Of a DNA stretch of 64,000 nucleotides, positions 36,670 through 46,285 are shown piece by piece; position 1 is the first letter of the stretch, and every line of letters starts with the position of its first letter. The stretch is from Thozetella sp. PMI_491. Lineage: Eukaryota > Ascomycota > Sordariomycetes > Chaetosphaeriales > Chaetosphaeriaceae. The stretch is taken from assembly GCA_021432635.1 (NCBI GenBank), contig MU270030.1:619823-683822 (forward strand), in the 5' to 3' direction. The position numbers were made by a program, and so were the translations under genes. The notes beneath the pieces are model-generated. The model was not told the DNA's origin. It did no database searches and worked only from the letters and a program-made list of their open reading frames with translations.

Positions 36670-36900
36670 ACATTGAAGTAGGGAGAGACAGCTCTAGGAG
36701 TAGGGATATCGGTGCCGCCCCGGGCATCATCACTAAGGACTGGGTGTTAAAGAGCATACGAGGGTGGAATAAAGGGGCGAGAAACCCGACATAGAGGGAT
36801 ATCATAGCAATAGGGTAGCTTGGCGTCCGAAAAGGAACCACAACGGTAGATATGATAATGCATTTGTCTCTGGGAGAGGTTCCCGGCGACCCCGACGCCC

Positions 36901-37665
36901 TCACTGCCTCCATATCCGTACGATTTGCAACTTCTCCCAGCCAGCGGTCTTGCCACTGGTACCCACTGTCTCAGCCATCCACCGCTGCCCAAATGCCTTG
37001 ATCCTTTCCTTGACCTTCTCTGGCTTGTTCTGCGCGCACAGCAGAAGGTAGGCACACCCGCGGTCGGACAGGATCTCGGGCAGGTTCTCGATCAGCCGGT
37101 TTGTCGTCTCCATCCCGTCTTTGCCACCAGCATATGAGAGCTCCAGGAGATGCGATTCCTGCTCGAACGTGATCTTGCTCTCGATTTTCATCTCCCCGGT
37201 GCCCGGATCCGGCGGCTGTGGCAGCTCCGCCGTCGGCACGTAAGGAGGGTTGAAGACGAGGACGTCGACCTCGCGCGGGCGAAATGAACTCGCGAGATCG
37301 CCCTGCACCGTGTCCAAGAAGAATCCAGCGGTCGCGTCGCCGTGCGCCTCGGCTACCGCCCTAGCGGCCGTGGTTCGTGTGGCGGCGCATGCGAAGCGGT
37401 TGACATCGGCCCCGGCAGTCAGAACGCACCGGGTGCCGAAGATGGGGAGCGCGTGGGCGGTCAGGAAAGCCACGACGACGCCCGACCCGGGCCCGACTTC
37501 TAGCACAAGCGGGGCCGGCGACGGGGCCGGCGACGCCGCGAATCGGGCGGAGAGGAAGCTGGTTTCTGAGGCCGACGAGAGCGTGTCGAGCAAGAGGAAG
37601 GAATCCTCAGCCGGCTCGTAGACCCGATTGTACGAGACGTGCGAGGTGTCCGGCGTCGGAAGCAT
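36901..37665 (-). CDS. MTQ2: HemK-family eRF1 glutamine methyltransferase, catalytic subunit
   Basis: Intronless, 254 residues. I chose the ATG at 37665 because upstream in-frame positions offer only a TTG. The sequence opens with YNRVYEPAEDSFLLLDTL, the typical Mtq2 start. It carries the SAM-binding motif EVGPGSG at 56-62, an acidic residue at D87, and the catalytic NPPY at 139-142, which holds the target glutamine amide in HemK-type enzymes. The family methylates the GGQ glutamine of release factor eRF1 in complex with Trm112. The length is slightly above the yeast protein owing to Ala/Pro-rich linkers. It is convergent with APC2, with 231 nt between the stop codons. Confidence 0.92.
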   Translation of the reverse strand: MLPTPDTSHVSYNRVYEPAEDSFLLLDTLSSASETSFLSARFAASPAPSPAPLVLEVGPGSGVVVAFLTAHALPIFGTRCVLTAGADVNRFACAATRTTAARAVAEAHGDATAGFFLDTVQGDLASSFRPREVDVLVFNPPYVPTAELPQPPDPGTGEMKIESKITFEQESHLLELSYAGGKDGMETTNRLIENLPEILSDRGCAYLLLCAQNKPEKVKERIKAFGQRWMAETVGTSGKTAGWEKLQIVRIWRQ

Positions 37666-38274
37666 GGCCTGCGCCAAAGTAAGCAAAGTTTCAAAGCCGG
37701 CCGCACCTCTCTGAATCTATTCTCACCTGAGTCTGTCCCCGAGTGTCGTGGTGCTCAGTGGCCGTTTCTCTGGGTGCCAAAGTTTGCACTCGTTTCAGGC
37801 CCACTTAATTGGTCGAACTTGTACTTGACTCTGGATTGCCTCACATGGCTGACATGGTAGCCCCCTTGGAGCAAATTGACTCCAACACGCCCACCTCCGG
37901 AGGAAAGCCGCTACATAAGAGAGCAATATTCACATATAGCTACAGCACATCAAATATGGTTCTAGCGATCCGAGGAAATCGGGCGAGGGCGGCGCTTTTC
38001 TCTAACCAATGGCCGCCGGGGTCAGCCCTTCCCTGGAGTCGTGGTTGGGAATAGCGTACTTGACGGAAAACACTGACGTTACTACATGTATTCCTTCGGT
38101 TTCGAACGCGATTGATTATATGTTGTTTATCTCTCGCCTCAAGGGTGCTGTCATACCACAACGCCTGAGCGCCTCGTAGCCCTCTTGTCTCAATGATTGA
38201 CTTCAACCCAGGCTATCTCCAACCTAAGAAGCTCTGACTATGTCGTCCTGCCTGACCCCTTTCTCTGCAGTTTC
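37666..38274. other. Intergenic, MTQ2 promoter side
   Basis: About 610 nt. It holds the presumed promoter of the minus-strand methyltransferase gene and the 3' flank of the small Cys/His-rich gene. I see no further gene or distinctive repeat. Confidence 0.6.
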
Positions 38275-38574
38275 TCACATTAACAGGCAGCGTATCTCGA
38301 CCCCTTTGTCGTTCCTCCCCGGCCCGGTGCCTACGCGGATGCCGTGGTGGATACCGAGCACCATGCGTACAAAGTTGCGGTCGTAGTTGCCCCCCAGATC
38401 ACATCGCGGGCAGGGCTGGAAACGGGCCGTCTCGAGCACCGGCGGTGGCGGCTTGACCGGGCCGCCCTGGAAGGTTATGCATGTGTCGAACCCAGTGCCA
38501 CGGTGGCAGCCTTCGATAATCTGCATCCACTGGCAGCCGCAGTGGTGGTGCTTGTAGATGGCGTGCCGGCACAT
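38275..38574 (-). CDS. Small conserved fungal Cys/His-rich protein
   Basis: A 99-residue frame from ATG (38574) to TGA. It begins MCRHAIYKHHHCGCQWMQ and has Cys at 2, 12, 14, 23 and 32, plus a later CPRC pair and a cluster of His near the N-terminus. The pattern suggests a metal-binding fold. The central Pro-rich stretch (VKPPPPV) is probably a linker, and the C-terminal part (NYDRNFVRMVLGIHHGIRVG) looks ordered. I recall similar short proteins, annotated as hypothetical, with an MC-x-H start in many ascomycete genomes. No signal peptide or membrane segment is visible. It lies 355 nt downstream of YVC1 on the same strand. Function unknown. Confidence 0.75.
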   Translation of the reverse strand: MCRHAIYKHHHCGCQWMQIIEGCHRGTGFDTCITFQGGPVKPPPPVLETARFQPCPRCDLGGNYDRNFVRMVLGIHHGIRVGTGPGRNDKGVEIRCLLM

Positions 38575-38929
38575 CGCCGATGAGGGGCGGCAGACGTCTG
38601 AGCTTCCGTATCTTGTCTAGTTCCTCCTCGCGACGCTCCGCTGCTGCTGCTGTGAGGAGGAAGGCACTGAAAAGCGGCCAAGTGGATGTGGATCGAGCAG
38701 TGACGCAGCGCTCTAGGGAAGATGCGTGTCGGGTGAGGAGAGGGTTGTACAGTATGTTCGGGTCTTTGGGTATTGTTTGCATTACATGCGGATGTGACCG
38801 CTCCAGCTACAAACAAAATCGCCGTCAAAATGCACGCTTTCTAGTTACCTGCGCCACGAATGCAGCCAACTATTCAGCCGAGCCGCCAACTCCAGAGCCT
38901 CTCGCCATGTTTCCAGTTGGCCCAGCCTC
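38575..38929. other. Intergenic between the Cys/His-rich gene and YVC1
   Basis: About 355 nt. Presumably the YVC1 3' untranslated region and the promoter of the small gene. No other feature seen. Confidence 0.6.
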
Positions 38930-41418
38930 TCATCTGTTGTCCGCAGTACGGTCTAGATCTCCTAAGGTACCTGTCCTTTCGACATCGCCGTCCTCCTGCT
39001 CCTCCATCTCCTCTACAGCAATGTCATCAGAGTCCCTGCCGGCGAGCCTTGTTAGCAGTTCCTCGATGCGTGCCGTGGTCTCTTCCAGGGCCTCCAGCCG
39101 CGAGGAGATGGCCGTCACCTCGTCGCTTTCGTTCAACAGGCCCCTAAGCTCCGCCCGCAGACCCGGGAACGGCACGATGCTATCGCGGCGGCTCGGGGCC
39201 TTCTGCTTAGGCTCTACCCTCTGTCCTGCCCCATCTTTGCCCTGATGCTCTGTCCGTTGCTGATTCTGCCGGAAGTGCCGTAGTGTCGGCAGTTGCCCGC
39301 CGTCGGCTGTGTTGTGCCGCGTGTACTGGCGCCGGATGAGATTCGCTGTGAGGTGGTCGTCAGCGCTGATCTGCTCCACGACGGCGTCGGGTGGCGGCAG
39401 GTCAAACACGGCACCGATATCGCTGTGCACCGTGATGCGCCAGTTGTCCCAGAAGCGGGGTTTCCGCCGGGCCGGCCGCGTGCTCTCTACGACATCCAGT
39501 GGGGAGGCGCCAGGCCAGAGGAGGCGTCGCTCGGCGACAGCGATCAGGAGAAGGATGGGGAGGTTGACGAGGCGAACGCTGGCGACATGGATCTTGTGGA
39601 ACCACCGGGCAGAGACGAAGAACTTGAGCGGCACGAGCACCACTAGGGCTAGGATGTTGAACGGCGGTTGGTAGGCGAAGATGGCATCGCTCTTGACACC
39701 TTCGAGCGTGAGGACAGCTCGTCGGTACTGGATCTCGGCCGTAGCATTGCTCACGATGGTGCTGAACGTGTTCGAGAGCATCGAGACGAGAATGGTCAGG
39801 AAGAGTGTGTTGCCTAGGAAGGCAAATGTGACCATCAAGGTCGGGCCGAGCAGCCAGTGAAATTCGGCCTATCGTCTGTTAGCATCTCCAAGCCACGGAG
39901 AGCGGAAGGCGGGCTCACCGATCTCTGAATTCCCGACCCGTCCAGCCCGAACCAGATATATACCATCCACTTGCTGATCGTCCTGGAAAGCGAGGTTAGT
40001 CTTTGGTCGAGCCCGTACAGGGGATGATGCTCACAAAGCGGGGTGGGCCCCCTCGCCTAGCCAGAGGAGAGACAGCAAGAAGCCGAAGAAGCACCAAGCG
40101 GCTAGCGCGGTCAGCAGGGTGAAGTCGACCATCATGGATCTCAGCGAGACAAAGAGCAAGTTGTTGGAGAGGAGGTTAAAGGCTAGGCGGGGGATCAGCA
40201 CGGGAGCACCCATGGCTAGCACGTCGAGGGCTTGTTGCCCCGGGCCGATGTCTCCCACCCGGAACCCATGGATGCGGAGAATGAGGTAGATCCAGTAGAT
40301 GGCGACGAATGTAACGTCGAGGAACGACCACAAGTTTTGTGAATAGACATTCCTGTGCACTGGGTTAGGCGCTATGAGCACGATGGGGAGTCCAAGCGAA
40401 CGCACCAGCCATGTTCCAGGATCGTGGCGAATTGGTCCAGGGCCCAGCCGAATGCAAATACAGTGAAACAGATCTCGAGGATGCTCAGCTGCTTGGCATC
40501 TCTCTCGGCCATGAAGGCAAGGTAGAGCAGCAGGAGAATGACAAACTGGAAGATTTCCAGGTAGTTCCTCGTCCGGGGCACGATGAGACGATACTGATTC
40601 AGCAGGGACGCCTCGCGAGGGTCGTACAGGGATATCGGCTTCTGCTTGTAGCGGTCTGGGATAATGTCAATGAAGCTCGAAGGCGTATAGATGACACGCC
40701 CATCGTAGATGGCATCAACACTATCGAGGTTAGCATCATGAGATATGGATAGATGGAGCATGGCTACCTACACCTTTGTGCAAGAGGTTGAGCTCAAGAA
40801 TAGCTTGCTCTCGCTGATGATGGCCACCTCCAGCGCTGGCAAGGTGCTGTGCCACGAGTTGGTGGCATGGGCTTCGCGGCGGATCTCTTCGGGGGCGTTC
40901 TGAAAAGGCGAAAAGCCGGCAACGAGGATGTGAGCGAGTACAAGCAGACCCTCAGGCCCTTCATTGTCCTCATTGAACCGACGGAGGATACGCGTGGCGA
41001 TGAGCTCGCATAGAGCGGCACGGGTGAAGTAGACATTCTGGCGGTTCCGCAGGTTGGCCTGCTCCTCGAGGAACTGGGCGCGGTTCACAAGCAAGCAGTA
41101 GACAATCGAGATGTCGTCAAGGTCATACAGCTTGTCTACCAGCGGGCGCACCACCGACACGTTGATGCGGACGTCGCGCAGCTGGTCCAGGCTCAGGTAG
41201 TCCTCGACGACGGCCACGATGTCGCGCCGGATCCGGTGGATGTTGGTGTACACGGGTAGGTGCGAATGGAGCGAAGTTGCGCAGCTGAATACGGGCTCCC
41301 CGCTGAACTCGTGGCTAAAGGCGCGGCGCATAAGCAACGGCCGGGTCTCGTCGTTCGCAGCATCCTCGCGGCTATCACCACGGGTCTGGCGCGATGGCCG
41401 GCCGCCACGGTCCCCCAT
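38930..41418 (-). CDS. YVC1: Yvc1-type vacuolar TRP cation channel
   Basis: Five exons on the minus strand: 41418-40772, 40720-40406, 40352-40035, 39982-39919 and 39868-38930. The four introns are 50-53 nt, most with GCTAAC-like branch sites, and all phases join to give 760 residues. Yvc1 releases calcium and other cations from the vacuole on osmotic or mechanical stimulus. The soluble N-terminal domain (1-265) includes VVDAIYDGRVIY near 216. Hydrophobic segments lie at about 270-287, 295-314, 330-346, 400-420 and 458-480, with two more weakly hydrophobic stretches after 510. The segment LWSFLDVTFVAIYWIYLIL at 329-347 is typical of the family. The C-terminal tail has a predicted coiled coil and a Glu/Asp-rich run (EEMEEQEDGD) reminiscent of the acidic calcium-sensing tail of yeast Yvc1. 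The next gene upstream is transcribed in the same direction. Confidence 0.92.
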
Positions 41419-42316
41419 CGCCGGCCGTAGGTCACACAGGCCACCGGGAGGAGTCGGCTGCGCGAGAGCACGTGGTCCGCTGTGCTCCTAGCCCCGGCGT
41501 CTGGGTGTCCGGGGGGAGTGCCGATTCCGTGAGTACGATTTGCTAATGCCAAGTACCGAGGATCAAGGACGGCGGAGCAGTGACGGTGGAGGCCCAGCCG
41601 GTATTACCGCTAGAGCCGTGGCCGGAACCAATGTGCACTGCTGGAAAAACAAGCTGCTCGCGCGAGTTGCCGTGTATGGTGTTTTGGGTTACTCGTGTGC
41701 CCGCGAGAGCCTTGAATTCCGATGGTGCGTGTACTCTGTTTTTAATTTTTCCGATAATGATATCATCGAGCGGTTTATGGAGATAGGATCATGGCGGGCC
41801 GAGACATTTAAGTCAGGGAAATCTCGCGGCTTCCCCGCCAAGCATAGCAAAAATTAAGCTACGCTGCGGGCGGCCGACCCCCACGTCTCAAGTCCCGACG
41901 CCAACAAGGGTTGCCATGTCAAGCCAGCATCCACGATATCATGTTTCCGCTCTAGATTCAGCTAGACACAGACGACGCTGATGCCGTCACATGGGAAAGA
42001 GCTCGTCAAGCTGCCCCAGAGAACCTGGAACTGTCTAGGCTTTGCATAGCTCTATGCATGTCTTACCTTCCACCCGCCAAATGAATATCACGGCTTGCAC
42101 GGGCAGCTTGGCGGAGCTGATTGGAGGGTTTGCCTTAATATAATGAACAATGAACATGTGCCGGGGCTTGATCTTGATCGCACATCTTGGAGTCGTCAAG
42201 CTTGCGGAGAAAGCTTCTATTCTAAATGAAGGGGGGATAGACTCCTGCTAACTGCGCCATTCCACCACTCTACTCGGCAAGCTACACAAACACACTCACA
42301 ATGCCTGGAGCGCTGT
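41419..42316. other. Intergenic between YVC1 and the monooxygenase
   Basis: About 900 nt, more AT-rich than the large deserts. It should contain the YVC1 promoter (41419 onward) and the monooxygenase 3' end. I see no gene, RNA or repeat here. Confidence 0.55.
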
Positions 42317-43855
42317 CTAGTATCCAAACCACCTCTGTAAGGCAGCCTTCGCGGCGTCCACGTCGGGCTGTGCGTTACCTTCGGCCACCCAAGCAACCAC
42401 ACCATCAGGTCGCACCAGAAAGGCCCGGAGCCCGAGTGAGTCTCGAGCACCCACCGCAACGTAGTCCACCTTGGCCTCGTGCTGGCCGCCGACGAGCTCC
42501 CTTAGCGCCGGGCTGTCCTCGACGTCGAGGAGCAACCCTCGCCCGCCCTCCAGCTTGGAACCCAGCTTGGACCCGTCCAGCAGCTCGAGGTCCGGCGCGC
42601 TGGCCCCAACGAGCGGGTGCGCATGCGCTGCGCCGTCGCCGAGCTGGTACCGCTGCGACAGGCCCCAAACGCGGTCGACGAACAAGTTGGTGCCGTCGGT
42701 GGTGTCGATGAGGTCACGGAAGAGATTCCTGAGGGCCGCGCTGAACGGGTCCGGCAGGAGTGTCACCACCTGCGCGCGCGCCCACTGGAGCACCCAGGCC
42801 CCCACTGCACGACGCTCGCTCTCATACGTGTCGAGCAGCGCCAGATCTACAGTGTCTCCGTCGACCTCGCGCAGGACAGCTGCGGCCAGCTTCCAGCCCA
42901 AATTCATGGCGTCACCCAGCCCAAGGTTCAGGCCTTGGGCCCCAAGCGGCGCGTGGATGTGTGCAGCATCGCCCGCGAGGAGGATGCGTCCCCTGCGGTA
43001 GGCTTCAGCCTGCTTGCACCGGTCTGAGAAGGTCGAGGCAACGACCATCTTAGCAATACCCACATCGGAGACGCCTGAGACGCGGCGCAGCACCTCTTGG
43101 ACATGCTCCCGCGAAACCTGGGCGCCGGCGAAGGCCCCGCCGTCAAAGTCCATAAGGTGCAGGCTCTCCGGCGTCGCAAAGTACAGCCCGGTTTCCGTAG
43201 GTTGGAACCCCGGCCTCAGCTTCTGGGCGCAGCTCAGCTCGCACTTGACAGCATAGCCGGTCGACTTGGCTTCTGTCCCCACGAGCTCGATGCCCGCGGC
43301 CTTGCGCACTGCGCTTCGCCCGCCGTCGCATCCCACGAGCCACCTACCGCGGAATAAGCGGTTCTTTGCCGTCTGCACCGTGACACTGTCGTTGTCGTGG
43401 GCCGTGATGCTAGCGAAGCCCTCGCCCCGGATAATTGTGACGCCCAGGTCCTCGGCGCGCTCTGTCAATATCTTCTCGACCTGGGCGATAGAGGTTGACC
43501 TGAGGCGCATGGCTGGCCCTGGAAGGTGGTACTTCCAGCGGTCTAGCTCGATCTTGCTGCTGTGGAGCATGATGCCGGCGAAGTGGCCGGCGAACTTGCC
43601 CTCAGGGTTTGCGGCTGAGGTTAAAGGCTGCTCGGTACCGTCGAAGAACTTCGGCAGCAGGCCACGCCGATAGATGGCCTCGACCGACACCGTGTTCAGG
43701 CCGCGCCTGCCGAGAGCCGGCCCTTTCAAAGGCGACTCGGGCTCGAGGTCACGCTCGAGAATGAGCACCTCAGCGCCCGCAAGGGCCAGCTCGCAGGCGA
43801 GAAACAGTCCGACAGGCCCAGCTCCGGCTACGATTACATCGTGAAGGTCGCGCAT
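42317..43855 (-). CDS. Class A FAD-dependent aromatic monooxygenase
   Basis: Intronless, 512 residues, ATG at 43855. It has the three fingerprints of PHBH-type flavoprotein hydroxylases: the FAD Rossmann motif GAGPVG at 11-16, the NAD(P)H/FAD DG motif GCDGGR at 175-180, and the GD motif GRILLAGDAAH with Asp296. After about 400 residues comes a thioredoxin-like C-terminal domain (GRGLLLDVEDSPALRELV onward), as in phenol, pentachlorophenol and polyketide hydroxylases. It should use NAD(P)H and oxygen to hydroxylate an aromatic or polyketide-like ring; the substrate cannot be read from sequence. The style of the GD-motif region resembles actinobacterial enzymes. No polyketide synthase, transporter or cluster regulator lies beside it; the neighbours are YVC1 and ARPC2. 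There is no signal peptide. Confidence 0.92.
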   Translation of the reverse strand: MRDLHDVIVAGAGPVGLFLACELALAGAEVLILERDLEPESPLKGPALGRRGLNTVSVEAIYRRGLLPKFFDGTEQPLTSAANPEGKFAGHFAGIMLHSSKIELDRWKYHLPGPAMRLRSTSIAQVEKILTERAEDLGVTIIRGEGFASITAHDNDSVTVQTAKNRLFRGRWLVGCDGGRSAVRKAAGIELVGTEAKSTGYAVKCELSCAQKLRPGFQPTETGLYFATPESLHLMDFDGGAFAGAQVSREHVQEVLRRVSGVSDVGIAKMVVASTFSDRCKQAEAYRRGRILLAGDAAHIHAPLGAQGLNLGLGDAMNLGWKLAAAVLREVDGDTVDLALLDTYESERRAVGAWVLQWARAQVVTLLPDPFSAALRNLFRDLIDTTDGTNLFVDRVWGLSQRYQLGDGAAHAHPLVGASAPDLELLDGSKLGSKLEGGRGLLLDVEDSPALRELVGGQHEAKVDYVAVGARDSLGLRAFLVRPDGVVAWVAEGNAQPDVDAAKAALQRWFGY

Positions 43856-44774
43856 GGTGAGTATAGCTGTGTGCGCTGGGTGGGCCGCTTAGAATTCTGT
43901 AGGAAACTGTAGGGAACTGCGTGCGACAGTAAAGATGAAACTGTACAGCGAGATAAGCTGCTCGTACATAGACTGACGACGAGTCCTCTCTATGATCATC
44001 CAAGCCGCCAAGCGGCGGACTTGAAGTTATATACATCCAAACTCGTTTCCCGAAGCCTGGGCGCTGCGACAGAGTGCCAGCTATGCACCTTTACAGCTTA
44101 CCCTCAGCTCCCGTGTCACCTTGTCGCTGCTGCCGGGCTTTCCTAGGGTCCGGCGGGGCATAGAAAGCCCCAGGACTCACGGCTGATGCCGCATCGGCTT
44201 TCTCAGCGTGGGAGTTCCCGGCGTCCTGTGCTCGCCAACCCCACGAACCGCCTCCTAAATACAGAGCATCCACGACTATGCAATAGTATCCAAAGAAAGA
44301 TCTTGCGGAACCGTATCGGGGGTCTCAGAGAACTGCCACCTTCCCCCGGCAGGATTTGTAGTAGAAAACGGGATCTGATTGGTAGGGGGCAGCTCTTGCC
44401 TCGAGGAACTTTTGTTCACAATACGGTGTCCAAGACTCACCCATGGCGGCGACGCCGAGTGGCTCGGGCGATATTCAAATATCTTGTTCGCCTCTCTTTC
44501 TGTATGGACGCAGATACATCCCAAAAGGGCGACTACGGCTTATATCGACTCGTAGTTACGGAAGGGACGGGGAAAGCCAGCATCCGAGGCGGTAGAAGAC
44601 AGGCCACTGTCACCCTTGGAAAACGCACAATCATCATCACAGAAAAACTTTGATATGTTTAGTTTTTTGGTAGCTTGCGCGTCGCCGTTCGCGAAGAACC
44701 TGCCCGGCGCTCGAGTACACTCGGCGGGACCCCCCGCAAAAGGTGTAACCAGACATCTACTCGTAACCTCCGTT
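43856..44774. other. Intergenic, monooxygenase promoter region
   Basis: About 920 nt between the monooxygenase start and the ARPC2 stop, both on the minus strand. A 155-codon plus-strand frame (44186-44653) is Arg-rich with no recognisable motif; I treat it as chance. No repeat seen. Confidence 0.55.
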
Positions 44775-45972
44775 CTACTGCGCCTTGAAGGTCCTGCCGC
44801 TCGCGGTCTTGCGCTCCTTCTCCTCGCTGTCTGGCCTGGCACGGCGGAGAACTGCCCGCAGTTAGTGTTTTGGGCTCCAGGCGGACGGTCACGATGTGTC
44901 TCACCTTGGAGGAAGTCAGCGGTCCGGCGCCTCATACGCGAGTGGATGTAGGCTTTGGACGCCTTGATATGATAGTGGAAGTAGTCTCGGAAGGTTTGGA
45001 TGTGCGAGATGACATCCGGCATGCGCTGAGGCGTTAGATGTCGGGGGAACAGGACTTTCAATAGTCAGCAAACGGCCGGCAAGGTATGCCTGGGACCTGA
45101 GGTCCGATCTCGTGATAGACTCACCGAATGTGACATATCCAACTTCGCCCGTGCCCGTGTTCTTCACCCCGGGCACACCCTCCAGTTCCAGCGGGGGGTC
45201 GTTCCGGAACAGGACCTGGGGTGCGTTTTGAATCGCTCTCCTCCGGGCGTCGACGAACTCTTGAATGAAGACCTTTCCAAACACACGATCCGTCTCTTCC
45301 CGGAAAATAGTGCTGAAAATGACGGTCACACGGTCGTGGCTGGCTTTGACATAGATGGCCTCCTCTTCGCGGTAGTGGATGGCCATGACTTCACCACCCT
45401 CACGCACGCCCTGCGGCGCCTCCTCGGACGTGTACTTGGACGCCTGCTCCTTCAGCTGGTAGTGCTCCTGGTATGCGGCCTCGAAGGGGGCGGCCATAGC
45501 ATTGCGCTTGAGAAGGGAGATCTTCTTGACGAGCTCGTCGCGGGCCTCTGAACGCGCAAGCAGCCGAATCAGCATACAAATGGTCAAGAATTCAGAGGGA
45601 GAGGAGAGACAGACCCTTGTCGGCCGGTAGGTTCTCGAGGTCGACCAAGATGGAGAAGTCGTAGCCGGGCTCCGGGGGCACGACGTAGGAGCCGTACTCG
45701 CGGTTGAGCACCTGCTCAGCGCCGTACTTGACAAGGTCCTTGTAGCATCGGATCTGGATGGATACCAGGATCTTGGTCTTGGTCTCGGGAGTCGAGATGT
45801 GGAAGAGGACGCCGTCGAAGTCGGAGACGGTCTGGTCGATGGAGGCGGGCGGAGCTCTGCGTACTCGTCAGCGGCGGCGGGCCCAAGCAATTGCAACAGT
45901 CTGCACGTACCCCGAGAACCTCTCGGTCAGCACCGATTGTATCAGGACGTTCTGGTAATCGAGCAGCAGCAT
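44775..45972 (-). CDS. ARPC2: Arp2/3 complex subunit 2 (p34-Arc)
   Basis: Five exons: 45972-45911, 45856-45615, 45547-45125, 45054-44905 and 44851-44775. The introns of 53-70 nt rejoin in phase to give 317 residues, close to known ARPC2 lengths. The product is a core subunit of the Arp2/3 actin-nucleating complex at endocytic patches, where ARPC2 and ARPC4 form the mother-filament contact. Recognisable segments are the start [20 protein letters not shown], the central [18 protein letters not shown], the splice-spanning [14 protein letters not shown], and the C-terminal [13 protein letters not shown] followed by a basic tail ending [11 protein letters not shown]. The first exon is only 62 nt. 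It diverges from UTP12 with 313 nt between start codons. Confidence 0.95.
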
Positions 45973-46285
45973 CGTGGCGACGGCACTCGACCCAAATCAA
46001 GTTGCGATTCGCTCTCTCCAGGCGATGTCTTGGTGGGGTCACTGGGGAGGCTGACGTTGAAGAGGTGCACAGGGCAGCTCTCCCCGCCATGGCCATGCTC
46101 CAGCCACACCCGCCCACGCAGGAAAGCCGGCACGCAGCAAATGTGTGGCTGACGGACCCTATCCTCATCCTTATCGTTATCGCCCAAAAAAAGTTCTAGA
46201 GTGCATCCCACCTTCCGCGAGCACAGCGAAGCTCCCTCACGAAGCCTGGGCTGTGTTGTGCGAGCAGTAGGACTCGGCTTTCAAA
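45973..46285. promoter_or_regulatory. Shared divergent promoter interval ARPC2/UTP12
   Basis: Only 313 nt separate the ARPC2 start (minus) and the UTP12 start (plus), so both promoters and leaders must fit here. A GCGATG core at 46022 recalls part of the PAC element of fungal ribosome-biogenesis genes, but the match is short and I do not claim it. No TATA box is obvious. Confidence 0.6.

Noticed and set aside
44186..44653. 155-codon plus-strand frame between the monooxygenase and ARPC2
   Set aside because: Has an ATG but is Arg-rich with no motif. Its far end lies in the probable ARPC2 3' flank.
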